64,000 nucleotides of DNA from Streptobacillus notomytis (GCA_001612575.1 LJRV01000194.1:1-64000); one strand, 5' to 3'; positions 30,509 through 39,460 are shown, counted from the first letter of the stretch. Numbers and translations are program-made. The notes: generated by a model not told the origin, from the letters alone.

Positions 30509-31729
30509 ATGAAAATATTAGTATTAAATAGTGGTAGTTCATCTTTAAAATTCTCTGTAATTGATACTGCTGTTGAAAAAATAATGATAAAAGGTTTATG
30601 TGAAAGAATAGGTATAGAAAATTCAAGATTTAGTATTAAAAATTTTGTTAAAAATAATAAAATAGACAAAGTTCCGGAATTATTTCCTAATCATAAAAGA
30701 GCTTTAGAATTTGTTTTAAATGTACTAGTGGACAATGAATTTGGAGTTTTTGATGATGTAAGTCAAATACAGGCTATAGGTCATAGAGTAGTACATGGAG
30801 GAGAAGATTTTGTAGAACCACTATTAATAAATGATAAAAATATAATTTTACTAGAAAATATTTCATCATTAGCACCTTTGCATAATCCAGCTAATATTAT
30901 GGGAATTAAGGTAATGAGAGAATTATTACCTAAAACACCTAATGTAGCTGTATTTGATACTGCTTTTCATTCGAGTATGTCAGCTAAATCATATATGTAT
31001 GCAATTCCTTATGAAGAATATGAAAAATTAAAAATTAGAAAATACGGTTTCCATGGGACTAGTCATAAGTATGTATCTAAGGTTGCTGAAAAGTTATTAC
31101 TTGAAAAAGGAGTTAAAAAACCTTATGGGGGATATAAGATAATAAGTTGTCATTTGGGTAATGGTGCTTCAATTACAGCTATTAAAGATGGTAAAGTTTT
31201 AGATACATCTATGGGATTTACACCACTTGCAGGTCTTGTAATGGGAACTCGTTGTGGAGATATTGATCCATCTATAATTTTATATATTATGGAAAAATAT
31301 AATTTGTCTATTGAAGAAATGAGTCAAAAATTAAATAAAAGATCAGGAGTTTTAGGAATATTTGGTAAAAGTTCTGATAATAGGGAATTAACAGAAGCTA
31401 TGTTAAATGGTGATGAGAGAGCAAAATTGGCTTTTGATATGATGACATATAGTATACAAAAATATATTGGTTCATATTATGTTCTTTTACAAGGTGTTGA
31501 TGCAATTATTTTCACTGGTGGTATAGGAGAAAATTCAAGTGAAACAAGACAAAAAGTATGTGAAAATTTAGATTTTATAGGAGTAAATCTTGATTATGAA
31601 AAAAATAAGATAAGACAATCTGGAGATGTAGATTTAAGTACAGAAGCTTCAAAAACAAGTATATTTAAAATAGGGACAAATGAAGAATTGATGATTTCTA
31701 TTGAAACATATAACTTGTTGAAAGGTTAG
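30509..31729 (+). CDS. ackA: Acetate kinase
   Basis: AckA converts acetyl phosphate and ADP to acetate and ATP, the energy-yielding end of mixed-acid fermentation. The 406 residues show VLNSGSSSLKF at the start, HRVVHGG, FDTAFH, FHGTSHKYV, HLGNGASI, GTRCGDIDP and FTGGIGENS, all standard. pta is not adjacent. 11 nt after the CorC gene, with a GAGGTG ribosome site. Confidence 0.97.
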   Translation: MKILVLNSGSSSLKFSVIDTAVEKIMIKGLCERIGIENSRFSIKNFVKNNKIDKVPELFPNHKRALEFVLNVLVDNEFGVFDDVSQIQAIGHRVVHGGEDFVEPLLINDKNIILLENISSLAPLHNPANIMGIKVMRELLPKTPNVAVFDTAFHSSMSAKSYMYAIPYEEYEKLKIRKYGFHGTSHKYVSKVAEKLLLEKGVKKPYGGYKIISCHLGNGASITAIKDGKVLDTSMGFTPLAGLVMGTRCGDIDPSIILYIMEKYNLSIEEMSQKLNKRSGVLGIFGKSSDNRELTEAMLNGDERAKLAFDMMTYSIQKYIGSYYVLLQGVDAIIFTGGIGENSSETRQKVCENLDFIGVNLDYEKNKIRQSGDVDLSTEASKTSIFKIGTNEELMISIETYNLLKG

Positions 31730-31742
31730 AGAAGGAGAATAT

Positions 31743-32552
31743 ATGATAAAACTTATTGCAACAGATATGGATGGGACTTTATTAAATAGTGAACATAAAA
31801 TTGCAGAAAGAAATATAGAATTTATATTAAAATTACAAGAAGAAAAGAATATATTTGTTCTAGCAAGCGGTAGACCAACTTATGCCATGATTGATTTTGC
31901 TAAACAACTTAAAATGGATAAATTTGGTGGATATATAATATCATTTAATGGTGGAGAAATAATAGATTGTAAAAATTGGGAAAAAATATATGAAGTAGGT
32001 ATGGATAAGGAAGATATTATAGGTATATATAACTATGCTATGGAAAATAATTTATCTTTTTTAACATACAATGGAGACACTATATTTGTAAATGAAATTA
32101 ATGAATATACAAGTGTTGAGATAGATATTACAGAAGGAAAAGCTAAAATAATAAATGATATAGAAGAAATAGATTTTGATAATGTTGTTAAATGTATGTT
32201 ATTATCTAGTCCAGAAAATTTACTTAATCATGAAAACATACTTAAAAAAAGTAAGTTTTCAGAAAAATTATTTTTCGCTAAATCATTCCCTATATTTTTA
32301 GAAATAGTAAATAAGAATATAAATAAAGGGAAAACATTACATAAGCTATTAGATATATTAGGTATGGATAAAAAGGACACTATATCTGTTGGGGATAGCT
32401 ATAATGATATACCATTATTTGAAGCAAGTGAGTTTAAAGTTGCACCTAGTAATGCTAAATTAGAAATAAAAGAAATGGCTGATTATGTAGGAGTAAGTAA
32501 TGATGAAGGTATACTTGCAGATATGATTGAAAAATTTATATTAATTAAGTAA
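31743..32552 (+). CDS. Cof-type HAD hydrolase
   Basis: 269-residue HAD phosphatase of the Cof/YidA class. Motif I is ATDMDGTLL, motif II SGRP, motif III the lysine region near NKGKTLHKLL, motif IV SVGDSYNDIPLFE, with a C2-type cap between motifs II and III. Such enzymes hydrolyse sugar phosphates, PLP or flavin phosphates; the specificity is not readable here. Last gene of the block before the tpiA promoter. Confidence 0.9.
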   Translation: MIKLIATDMDGTLLNSEHKIAERNIEFILKLQEEKNIFVLASGRPTYAMIDFAKQLKMDKFGGYIISFNGGEIIDCKNWEKIYEVGMDKEDIIGIYNYAMENNLSFLTYNGDTIFVNEINEYTSVEIDITEGKAKIINDIEEIDFDNVVKCMLLSSPENLLNHENILKKSKFSEKLFFAKSFPIFLEIVNKNINKGKTLHKLLDILGMDKKDTISVGDSYNDIPLFEASEFKVAPSNAKLEIKEMADYVGVSNDEGILADMIEKFILIK

Positions 32553-32569
32553 ACACGAGGTTTTGACTA

Positions 32570-32598
32570 TTTACAAGCTAAGTGAAATATGATATTAT
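32570..32598 (+). promoter_or_regulatory. tpiA promoter
   Basis: TTTACA (32570-32575), a 17-nt spacer and TATTAT (32593-32598), with extended TG at 32590-32591. A competing TTGACT lies at 32563. Confidence 0.6.
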
Positions 32599-32630
32599 TA
32601 CATATAGAATGAAAAAAATGGAGGAATAAA

Positions 32631-33389
32631 ATGAGAAAAATTATCGTTGCAGGAAACTGGAAAATGAATAAAACTAGAACTGAAACAGAAAAATTCTTTA
32701 AAGAATTATTACCATTAGTAGAAGGAAAAAACGTTGAAATAGTTGTAGCAACACCATTTACAAGCTTAGAAACTGCTGTTAGAGAAACAAAAAATTCTAA
32801 TATTAAAATTGCAGCTCAAAACATGAATCCTAAAGACAGTGGAGCATACACTGGAGAAATTTCTCCTTTAATGTTAAAAGATTTAGGTGTTGAATATGTA
32901 TTAGTGGGACATTCTGAAAGAAGAGAATACTATAAAGAATGTAATAAATTTATTAATGAAAAAGTTCTTGCAGCTATACATAATGACTTAAGACCTATAT
33001 TATGTTTTGGTGAAACTTTAGAACAAAGAGAATCTAACATAACTGAAAAAGTTGTTGAAGAGCAATTAAGAGAAGGATTAAAAGACGTTTGTGAAAAAGG
33101 TATACTTAAAGTAGTATTAGCATATGAACCAGTGTGGGCAATTGGAACTGGTAAAACAGCAAATGCTGAACAAGCACAAGAAGTTCACGCTTTTATTAGA
33201 AATTTATTAGTAGATATGTATGGATCTGAAATTGCAAATGAAATAACTGTGCAATACGGAGGATCTATGAAGCCTGAAAATGCATTAGAATTAATGTCAC
33301 AAAATGATATTGATGGTGGATTAATTGGTGGAGCAGCATTAGAACCTGTTAGTTTTGCTAAACTTGTAGAAGCTGGTTCTCAAATATAA
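32631..33389 (+). CDS. tpiA: Triosephosphate isomerase
   Basis: Interconverts dihydroxyacetone phosphate and glyceraldehyde-3-phosphate. 252 residues with GNWKMNKT (catalytic Lys), VGHSERREY (His), the AYEPVWAIGTGKTA loop (catalytic Glu and flexible lid) and YGGS plus GGLIGGAAL at the phosphate site. Strong GGAGG ribosome site. Codon choice includes more C-ending codons than its neighbours, as expected for a highly expressed gene (impression only). Confidence 0.98.
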   Translation: MRKIIVAGNWKMNKTRTETEKFFKELLPLVEGKNVEIVVATPFTSLETAVRETKNSNIKIAAQNMNPKDSGAYTGEISPLMLKDLGVEYVLVGHSERREYYKECNKFINEKVLAAIHNDLRPILCFGETLEQRESNITEKVVEEQLREGLKDVCEKGILKVVLAYEPVWAIGTGKTANAEQAQEVHAFIRNLLVDMYGSEIANEITVQYGGSMKPENALELMSQNDIDGGLIGGAALEPVSFAKLVEAGSQI

Positions 33390-33402
33390 GGAGGATTGAA
33401 TA

Positions 33403-33603
33403 ATGAAAACATTATTAGTAGTCTTATTAGTAATATTAGCAGTTATTTTAATAGGAGTTATTTTAATTCAACCAGATAGAAGTCGTGGTATCGCTAAAAC
33501 TGCGAATGTATTAGACCAAGAAAAAGAAGGTATAGAAAAGTTTACAGAATATGTTGCTTTTTTATTCTTGTTTGTTGCAATTTTACATAATATTATTAGA
33601 TAA
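33403..33603 (+). CDS. secG: Preprotein translocase subunit SecG
   Basis: 66 residues, two membrane helices (about 4-23 and 45-64) joined by a cytosolic loop that starts LIQPDRSRGIA, the place where SecG proteins carry their conserved Q-P/S-G-rich segment. SecG assists SecA-driven export through SecYE. It follows tpiA by 13 nt with an AGGAGG-type site. tpiA and secG are also neighbours or near-neighbours in several bacteria. Confidence 0.82.
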   Translation: MKTLLVVLLVILAVILIGVILIQPDRSRGIAKTANVLDQEKEGIEKFTEYVAFLFLFVAILHNIIR

Positions 33604-33638
33604 ATGCGATAAAATCAAAGATTTATACTACTTTAAAC

Positions 33639-33666
33639 TTGACAAAGAAAAAAAAAAGTGTATAAT
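33639..33666 (+). promoter_or_regulatory. HU gene promoter
   Basis: Perfect TTGACA (33639-33644), a 16-nt spacer and perfect TATAAT (33661-33666): the best consensus promoter in the window, fitting an abundant nucleoid protein. Confidence 0.88.
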
Positions 33667-33698
33667 AATATTGATTATAAAACAAGGAGGAAATGTTA

Positions 33699-33980
33699 AT
33701 GTCAAAAAAAGGATTTGTTGAAGAATACGCTAAATTAACTGGAGAAACTAAAAAAAGATCTGAAGAGTTAGTTAATGCTTTTTTAGAAACAGTTGAAAAC
33801 TTAGTTATTAAAGGTGAAGATGTTCAATTCGTTGGTTGGGGATCATTTAAAGTTCAAGAGAGAAAAGAAAGAGAAGGAATTAATCCTAAAACTCAAAAAG
33901 AAATCAAAATACCTGCTAAAAAAGTGTTAAAATTCAAAGTTGGTAAAAAATTCGCTGAAAAAGTTTCAAAAGCAAAATAA
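33699..33980 (+). CDS. HU-family DNA-binding protein
   Basis: 93-residue HU/IHF-type protein. An N-terminal helical dimer part (KKGFVEEYAKLTG) is followed by VQFVGWGSFKVQERKER, the PKT/arm region GINPKTQKEIKIPAKK, and KFKVGKKF. It bends and compacts DNA as a dimer. It is close to HU but the arm is slightly unusual. ATG 33699 is preferred over 33693, because AGGAGG at 33685-33690 is 8 nt from it. Confidence 0.92.
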   Translation: MSKKGFVEEYAKLTGETKKRSEELVNAFLETVENLVIKGEDVQFVGWGSFKVQERKEREGINPKTQKEIKIPAKKVLKFKVGKKFAEKVSKAK

Positions 33981-34000
33981 TAACAAAATAATTTATATAT

Positions 34001-34033
34001 AAAACTACATTTTATTGTGTAGTTTTTTTATTT
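34001..34033 (+). terminator. HU gene terminator
   Basis: A 9-bp stem AAAACTACA/TGTAGTTTT, 8-nt loop, and a T-run. Confidence 0.85.
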
Positions 34034-34092
34034 TACATAAAAAATAAAATGTACATTTTTTATTTGTTTTATAATCCAATTTATAAGTTTTA

Positions 34093-34109
34093 TGCAAACG
34101 GTTTAATGC
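34093..34109 (+). promoter_or_regulatory. LacI/CcpA-type operator-like site at the glgP promoter
   Basis: TGCAAACGGTTTAATGC with the central CG and flanking AAAC-G-GTTT symmetry of LacI-family operators. It matches the cre pattern WTGNAANCGNWNNCW with one mismatch (A for the C), starting at A34092. It lies directly against the -35 at 34110, a natural position for MalR- or CcpA-type control of a maltodextrin gene. Confidence 0.5.
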
Positions 34110-34138
34110 TTGACAAATCAAGCTGAATATTATAAAAT
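34110..34138 (+). promoter_or_regulatory. glgP promoter
   Basis: TTGACA (34110-34115), a 17-nt spacer and TAAAAT (34133-34138). Confidence 0.75.
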
Positions 34139-34165
34139 GTAGTCATATTATTATTGGAGGAAATC

Positions 34166-36625
34166 ATGGATAAAAAGATATTGAAAGATAAAATTCTATT
34201 ATCTTTAAGAAGACAGTATAGTAAAACTCTAGATGAAGCTAAAGAATATGAGATATATTATGCAGTTGCTAGAGCAACTATGGATGAAATAACTGAACAT
34301 TGGTACAATACTAAAAAAACTAGACAACAAGATCAAGTTAAACAAATGTATTATTTATCAGCAGAGTTCTTAATGGGAAGATACATGAGTAATAACTTAA
34401 TTAATTTGAGATATAATGATGTTATGAAAGAAGTATTAGAAGAATTAGGTATAGATATTAATAAATTAGAAGATTATGAAATGGATGCTGGACTTGGAAA
34501 TGGTGGATTAGGAAGACTTGCAGCATGCTTTTTAGATTCACTTGCAACTTTAGGATTACCTGGACATGGATATGGATTAAGATATAAATATGGGATGTTT
34601 GAACAAAAAATAGAAAATGGATTTCAAGTTGAATATCCAGATAATTGGCAACAATATGGAACACCTTGGTGTATAAAAAGAGAAGATAGAGTATTTGAAA
34701 TTAAATTTGGTGGAGATATAGAGATACATAGAGATGAAGTAGGGAAAGAATATTTCAAAAGAGTGAATACAGAAAATGTATTAGCTGTTGCATATGATGT
34801 TCCTGTAATTGGTTATGGAAATAATGTAATTAATACTTTGAGATTATGGGAAGCAAGATCACCTGAAGGATTTGATTTAAAATTATTTAATTCTCAAAAC
34901 TATATCTTAGCTTCTGAAAAAGAAGTTAGGGCTCAAGATATTTCAAGAGTACTATATCCAAATGATACAGAAAGAGAAGGTAAAATTTTAAGACTTAAAC
35001 AACAATTTTTCTTTACATCTGCTTCATTACAAGATATTATTAGAAGACATAAGTCAACATTTGGAAATAATTTTGCAATATTACCAGAAAAAGTTGCAAT
35101 ACAATTAAATGATACTCATCCAGTTGTTGCAATTCCAGAATTAATGAGAATATTACTTGACCAAGAAAAATTAAGTTGGGATGAAGCATGGGAAATTTGT
35201 AAGAAAGTATTTGCATATACTAACCATACAATTTTATCAGAAGCTTTAGAAAAATGGGAAATAAATATATTTAGACCATTATTACCAAGAATTTATCAAA
35301 TAATTGAAGAAATTAACAGAAGATTTTTAATAGAACTTTCTCAAAAAGTTAATGGAGATTATGAAAAGATTGAAAGAATGAGTATAATAGGAGAAGACAA
35401 AGTTAAAATGGCATGGCTTGCTATAGTTGGATCACATGCTGTAAACGGAGTTGCACAATTACATACAGAAATTCTAAAAAATCAAGAATTAAAAGATTGG
35501 TATGAACTATATCCAGAAAAATTCCAAAATAAGACAAATGGAGTTACTCAAAGAAGATGGTTATTAAATGCTAACCCTAAACTTGCTTCATTAATAACAG
35601 AATTAATTGGAGATAAATGGATAGTTGATTTAGCAGAACTTAAAAAATTAGAAGCATATTTAGATGATGAAAATGTATTAAATAGATTATCTGACATTAA
35701 GAAAGAAAATAAAATTAAATTAGCTAAATATATTAAAGATACTACAGGTGTAGAAGTAGATGTCAATTCAATTTTTGATATTCAAGTTAAGAGATTACAT
35801 GAATATAAACGTCAGTTGTTAAATATTTTACATATTATGGATTTATATAATAAATTAAAAGAAAATCCATTATTAGATGTAACACCTCGTACATTTATAT
35901 TTGGAGCAAAGGCAGCTCCAGGTTATAGAAGAGCTAAAGGTATTATTAAGCTTATTAATACTGTTGCTGAAATAATTAATAATGATACAAGTATTAATAA
36001 TAAAATTAAGGTTGTATTTTTAGAAAATTATAGAGTTTCGCTTGCAGAAAAAATATTTCCAGCAGCTGATATTTCAGAACAAATATCAACAGCAGGAAAG
36101 GAAGCATCAGGTACAGGTAATATGAAGTTTATGTTAAATGGTGCATTAACTTTAGGAACATTAGATGGAGCTAATGTTGAAATAGTTGAAGAAGTTGGAA
36201 CAGAAAATGCATATATATTCGGTCTAAAAGCTGATGAAGTTGCAAGACTTGAAGGATATGGTAAATATGATCCTAGAGTTGATTATGAAATAGTGGAAGG
36301 TCTTAAAAAGGTAGTTGAACAATTAATTGATGGTACATATGATGATTCTCATACAGGAATATTTAGAGAATTATACAATTCATTATTAAATGGTGTTGAA
36401 GGAAATAGAGCAGATGTATACTTTGTATTAAAAGATTTTGCAGATTATAGAAAAGCACAAGAAAAAATTAGTAAAGATTATAAAGATCAAAAAACTTGGT
36501 TAAGAAAATCATTGATAAATATAGCTAATGGAGGTAAGTTTAGTTCAGATAGAACTATACTAGATTATGCTGAGAATATATGGAATATTGAAAAATGCTT
36601 ACCAAGAAATTACATTTCAGAATAA
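34166..36625 (+). CDS. glgP: Glycogen/maltodextrin phosphorylase
   Basis: GT35 phosphorylase, 819 residues, which releases glucose-1-phosphate from the non-reducing ends of glycogen or maltodextrins. Seen: YYLSAEFLMGR, DAGLGNGGLGRLAACFLDS, LNDTHPV, QVKRLHEYKRQ, and the PLP-lysine region ISTAGKEASGTGNMKFMLNGA. ATG 34166 is preferred over TTG 34154, because GGAGG (34156-34160) is 5 nt away. Monocistronic with its own promoter, operator-like site and terminator, so it can be regulated apart from glgCA and malQ. Confidence 0.96.
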   Translation: MDKKILKDKILLSLRRQYSKTLDEAKEYEIYYAVARATMDEITEHWYNTKKTRQQDQVKQMYYLSAEFLMGRYMSNNLINLRYNDVMKEVLEELGIDINKLEDYEMDAGLGNGGLGRLAACFLDSLATLGLPGHGYGLRYKYGMFEQKIENGFQVEYPDNWQQYGTPWCIKREDRVFEIKFGGDIEIHRDEVGKEYFKRVNTENVLAVAYDVPVIGYGNNVINTLRLWEARSPEGFDLKLFNSQNYILASEKEVRAQDISRVLYPNDTEREGKILRLKQQFFFTSASLQDIIRRHKSTFGNNFAILPEKVAIQLNDTHPVVAIPELMRILLDQEKLSWDEAWEICKKVFAYTNHTILSEALEKWEINIFRPLLPRIYQIIEEINRRFLIELSQKVNGDYEKIERMSIIGEDKVKMAWLAIVGSHAVNGVAQLHTEILKNQELKDWYELYPEKFQNKTNGVTQRRWLLNANPKLASLITELIGDKWIVDLAELKKLEAYLDDENVLNRLSDIKKENKIKLAKYIKDTTGVEVDVNSIFDIQVKRLHEYKRQLLNILHIMDLYNKLKENPLLDVTPRTFIFGAKAAPGYRRAKGIIKLINTVAEIINNDTSINNKIKVVFLENYRVSLAEKIFPAADISEQISTAGKEASGTGNMKFMLNGALTLGTLDGANVEIVEEVGTENAYIFGLKADEVARLEGYGKYDPRVDYEIVEGLKKVVEQLIDGTYDDSHTGIFRELYNSLLNGVEGNRADVYFVLKDFADYRKAQEKISKDYKDQKTWLRKSLINIANGGKFSSDRTILDYAENIWNIEKCLPRNYISE

Positions 36626-36635
36626 ATAATTATTT

Positions 36636-36668
36636 AGTCCTATAATTAAAATTATAGGGCTTTTTATT
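36636..36668 (+). terminator. glgP terminator
   Basis: An 11-bp stem AGTCCTATAAT/ATTATAGGGCT (one G-T pair), TAAA loop, followed by TTTTATTT. Confidence 0.85.
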
Positions 36669-36724
36669 TACACACACACTTTTAAAATATTATCGGTCTT
36701 TTAATAAAAGAAATAGTAAAAATA

Positions 36725-36753
36725 TTGACTTTAAATGATTTTTGTGGTATAAA
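36725..36753 (+). promoter_or_regulatory. mraZ promoter
   Basis: TTGACT (36725-36730), a 17-nt spacer and TATAAA (36748-36753), with extended TG at 36745-36746. The -10 overlaps the first MraZ box. Confidence 0.8.
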
Positions 36754-36789
36754 CTAGTAAAAGGTGGTAAAAAATGGTTTAAAGTGGTA
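36744..36789 (+). promoter_or_regulatory. MraZ box array (autoregulatory operator)
   Basis: Direct repeats GTGGTA at 36744, 36764 and 36784 and ATGGTT at 36774. The last three sit at exact 10-bp steps and the first two steps further up. MraZ is known to bind tandem TGG-type boxes at 10-bp spacing in front of its own gene, so this is very probably its operator. Confidence 0.82.
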
Positions 36790-36813
36790 AATTTTGAAAA
36801 GGAGGTGTAATGA

Positions 36814-37239
36814 GTGTTTATTGGTGAATATAGTTGTAGTGTAGATACTAAAGGTCGTTTAATGTTACCAGCTAAATTTAGAGAATTGTTAAATGGAGAA
36901 AATTTCTATATAACTAGAGGTATTAACGGACAGATTGATTTATATAATCTTGAAAACTGGAAAGAAATTGTAGAAAAATTATCTAAAATTAAGCAAACAG
37001 ATGAAAAAGCGACTAAATTTAAAAGATTTATTATAGGATCAGCACAGGAAATAGAACTTGATAGCCATGGAAGACTTACAGTTACATCAACTTTAAAAAA
37101 ATATGCCGAATTATCAAAAAAAGCCACAGTAATAGGTATGGGAAATAAAATTGAAATATGGGATAGTGAAAAACTAGATATTTATAGAGAAGATGAAGAT
37201 ATAAATGAAATAATGGAAGAAATAGATATAGACTTCTAA
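36814..37239 (+). CDS. mraZ: Transcriptional regulator MraZ
   Basis: 141-residue protein with two SpoVT/AbrB-like half domains: N-terminal GEYSCSVDTKGRLMLPAKFR and C-terminal QEIELDSHGRLTVTSTLKKYA, the conserved DxKGR and DxxGR pair. MraZ controls the division and cell-wall cluster from boxes upstream of itself. It starts with GTG at 36814: the nearby ATG at 36810 is out of frame and stops after five codons, while AGGAGGTG fits the GTG. rsmH follows after 17 nt. Confidence 0.95.
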   Translation: MFIGEYSCSVDTKGRLMLPAKFRELLNGENFYITRGINGQIDLYNLENWKEIVEKLSKIKQTDEKATKFKRFIIGSAQEIELDSHGRLTVTSTLKKYAELSKKATVIGMGNKIEIWDSEKLDIYREDEDINEIMEEIDIDF

Positions 37240-37256
37240 GAAAAGGACGGTATAAA

Positions 37257-38186
37257 ATGGAATATCATTTACCAGTACTATACAATGAAGTTTTAGAAAA
37301 TATCATAGAAAAAAAAGACTTGATATATGTAGATTGCACACTTGGTGGAGGAGGACATAGCGAAGGTATTTTATTAAATTCTACGGATAATTCAAAACTT
37401 ATTGCTATAGACCAAGATGAAAATGCAATAAAATATGCAAGCGAGAGATTAAAAAGGTTTGGAAACAAAGTTAGTATATTTAAGAATAATTTTGAAAATC
37501 TTGATGTAGTAGCTTATTTATCAGGTTATGATAAAGTTGATAGAATATTGATGGATATAGGAGTATCATCAAAACAATTAGATGATGATAAAAGAGGATT
37601 TTCTTATAGAAAAGAAGCAAGGCTTGATATGCGTATGGATGAAAATCAGGAACTTAGTGCATATGAGGTTATTAATAATTTTACAGAAGAAGAGATAGCA
37701 AATATATTATATAAATATGGTGAGGAACCAAAATCAAGAAAAATAGCTAAATATATATTAGAATATAGAAAAAATAAAAATATAGAAACAACTACAGAAC
37801 TTGCTGATATAGTTATAAAAGCAATAGGTAGAAGTATGAAAAAACACCCTGCTAAAAGAACATTTCAGGCAATTAGAATTTATGTAAATAGAGAATTAGA
37901 AGTGCTTGAAAAAGCATTAGATAAATCTATGGAGTTGTTAAATCCAGGTGGGAGATTATTTGTAATTACATTTCATTCTTTAGAAGATAGAATAGTAAAA
38001 GAAAAGTTTAGAAATTATGAAAACCCTTGCATATGTCCATATGATTTACCTATATGTAAATGTGGTAACAAATCAAAAGGTAAAGTACTTACAAGAAAAC
38101 CAATAATTTCAAAAGAAGAAGAATTAAAAAGGAATAATAGAGCACATTCTGCAAAATTAAGAGTGTTTATTAAAGGAGTTAAATAA
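37257..38186 (+). CDS. rsmH: 16S rRNA m4C1402 methyltransferase RsmH (MraW)
   Basis: 309-residue SAM-dependent methyltransferase acting on C1402 in the ribosomal P site. Landmarks: YHLPVLYNEVLE, DCTLGGGGHSEGIL (SAM loop), DQDENAI, DIGVSSKQLDD, RGFSYRKEARLDMRMD, and the C-terminal FHSLEDRIVKEKF. Its place between mraZ and an ftsL-like gene is the classical dcw order. Confidence 0.97.
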   Translation: MEYHLPVLYNEVLENIIEKKDLIYVDCTLGGGGHSEGILLNSTDNSKLIAIDQDENAIKYASERLKRFGNKVSIFKNNFENLDVVAYLSGYDKVDRILMDIGVSSKQLDDDKRGFSYRKEARLDMRMDENQELSAYEVINNFTEEEIANILYKYGEEPKSRKIAKYILEYRKNKNIETTTELADIVIKAIGRSMKKHPAKRTFQAIRIYVNRELEVLEKALDKSMELLNPGGRLFVITFHSLEDRIVKEKFRNYENPCICPYDLPICKCGNKSKGKVLTRKPIISKEEELKRNNRAHSAKLRVFIKGVK

Positions 38187-38521
38187 TGAGAAGAGAAAGA
38201 ATATTAAGAAGAAATGAAGGGATAATAAGTTTAATAAAAGTAAGAAAATTAAAGGCTAATTTAGAAAAAGTAGCATTTTTTAAATTAACATTATTTATGT
38301 TACCATTAATAGCTTTAGCATTGGTAAGTATAGTTACAGAATTTAATTTAACTAACATAGCTCGTGAAAATTATGCTAATATAAAAGGAGCTGAAAGAGT
38401 AGAAAAAGAAATAGATTCAATTAAATCAGAATTAATGGCTATATCAAATGTTATAAAAATTCAAAAAGAAAGTAAAAACTTAGGATTTGTATATAATGAA
38501 AATGTAAGATATATAAAATAA
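38186..38521 (+). CDS. FtsL-like cell division protein (by position and architecture)
   Basis: 111 residues with a basic cytoplasmic part, one membrane helix (about residues 32-51), and an extracytoplasmic coiled coil (about 60-95) ending in LGFVYNENVRYI. FtsL proteins diverge beyond sequence recognition but have exactly this plan, and ftsL is the usual gene after rsmH. It overlaps the rsmH stop (TAATG). The next dcw genes (ftsI, murE, mraY and so on) do not follow; a terminator does. Confidence 0.68.
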   Translation: MRRERILRRNEGIISLIKVRKLKANLEKVAFFKLTLFMLPLIALALVSIVTEFNLTNIARENYANIKGAERVEKEIDSIKSELMAISNVIKIQKESKNLGFVYNENVRYIK

Positions 38522-38546
38522 TTGCTTGTAAGAGCAATTTTTTTAT
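38520..38546 (+). terminator. Terminator of the mraZ-rsmH-ftsL unit
   Basis: AATTGCT/AGCAATT stem, TGTAAG loop, and a run of seven T; it begins at the last base of the ftsL-like gene. Confidence 0.82.
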
Positions 38547-38575
38547 TTGATATATATTTCTAAATAAAGTATAAT
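38547..38575 (+). promoter_or_regulatory. xth promoter
   Basis: TTGATA (38547-38552), a 17-nt spacer and perfect TATAAT (38570-38575). Confidence 0.75.
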
Positions 38576-38602
38576 TAGTTATATAATTTAAAGAGGTGAA
38601 TA

Positions 38603-39358
38603 ATGAAAAAATATATTTCATGGAATGTTAATGGTTTAAGAGCTTGTATTAAAAAAGGATTTTTAGACTATTTTAAAGAACAAAAACCTAATATCATTGG
38701 TTTACAAGAAATAAAAATGAGTGAAGGTCAATTGGATTTAGAATTAGAGGGATATTATACATATTATAACTATGCTGAAAGAAAAGGTTATTCTGGAACA
38801 GCTATATTTACAGATGTTGAACCTATTTCTGTTAGTTATGGTATAGGAATAGAAGAACATGATAAAGAAGGAAGAGTAATAACAGCTGAATTTGAAGATT
38901 ACTATTTTGTTACAGTTTATACTCCAAATTCTAAAAATGAGTTGGAAAGATTAGATTACCGTATGGTATGGGAAGATGAATTTAGATCATATTTAAAAAA
39001 TTTAGAAGAAAAAAAGTCAGTTATAGTATGTGGAGATTTAAATGTAGCTCATAAAGAAATAGATTTAAAAAATCCTAAAGCTAATACAAGAAGTGCTGGA
39101 TTTACAATAGAAGAAAGAAATAAATTTACAGAACTTGTAGAAAGTGGATTTATAGATACTTTTAGATATTTTTATCCAGATAAAATACATTCATATTCTT
39201 GGTGGTCTTATAGAGGTAATGCAAGAAAAAATAATACAGGTTGGAGAATAGATTATTTTTGTGTTTCTGATTCACTAAAAGATAGATTAGTGGATGCAGA
39301 AATTCATGATAAGGTTGAAGGTTCAGATCATTGCCCTGTTGTTTTATATATCAAATAA
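38603..39358 (+). CDS. xth: Exodeoxyribonuclease III / AP endonuclease
   Basis: 251-residue Mg-dependent endonuclease/exonuclease/phosphatase-family enzyme that cuts 5' to abasic sites and trims 3' blocks in base-excision repair. Motifs: [19 protein letters not shown] (Glu ligand), [26 protein letters not shown] and GSDHCPV (catalytic His). It is monocistronic with its own promoter and terminator. Confidence 0.95.
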   Translation: MKKYISWNVNGLRACIKKGFLDYFKEQKPNIIGLQEIKMSEGQLDLELEGYYTYYNYAERKGYSGTAIFTDVEPISVSYGIGIEEHDKEGRVITAEFEDYYFVTVYTPNSKNELERLDYRMVWEDEFRSYLKNLEEKKSVIVCGDLNVAHKEIDLKNPKANTRSAGFTIEERNKFTELVESGFIDTFRYFYPDKIHSYSWWSYRGNARKNNTGWRIDYFCVSDSLKDRLVDAEIHDKVEGSDHCPVVLYIK

Positions 39359-39360
39359 AA

Positions 39361-39389
39361 GCATCAATATTTTTATTGATGTTTTTTTA
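39361..39389 (+). terminator. xth terminator
   Basis: CATCAATA/TATTGATG stem, TTTT loop, then seven T. Confidence 0.85.
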
Positions 39390-39406
39390 CAATGTTATAT
39401 ATTTTG

Positions 39407-39435
39407 TTGAATTTTGTATTTTTTTGTGATATATT
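39407..39435 (+). promoter_or_regulatory. FNT gene promoter
   Basis: TTGAAT (39407-39412), a 17-nt spacer and TATATT (39430-39435), with extended TG at 39427-39428. Confidence 0.6.
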
Positions 39436-39460
39436 TATTTTGAATAAAAAGAAAGGAGAT

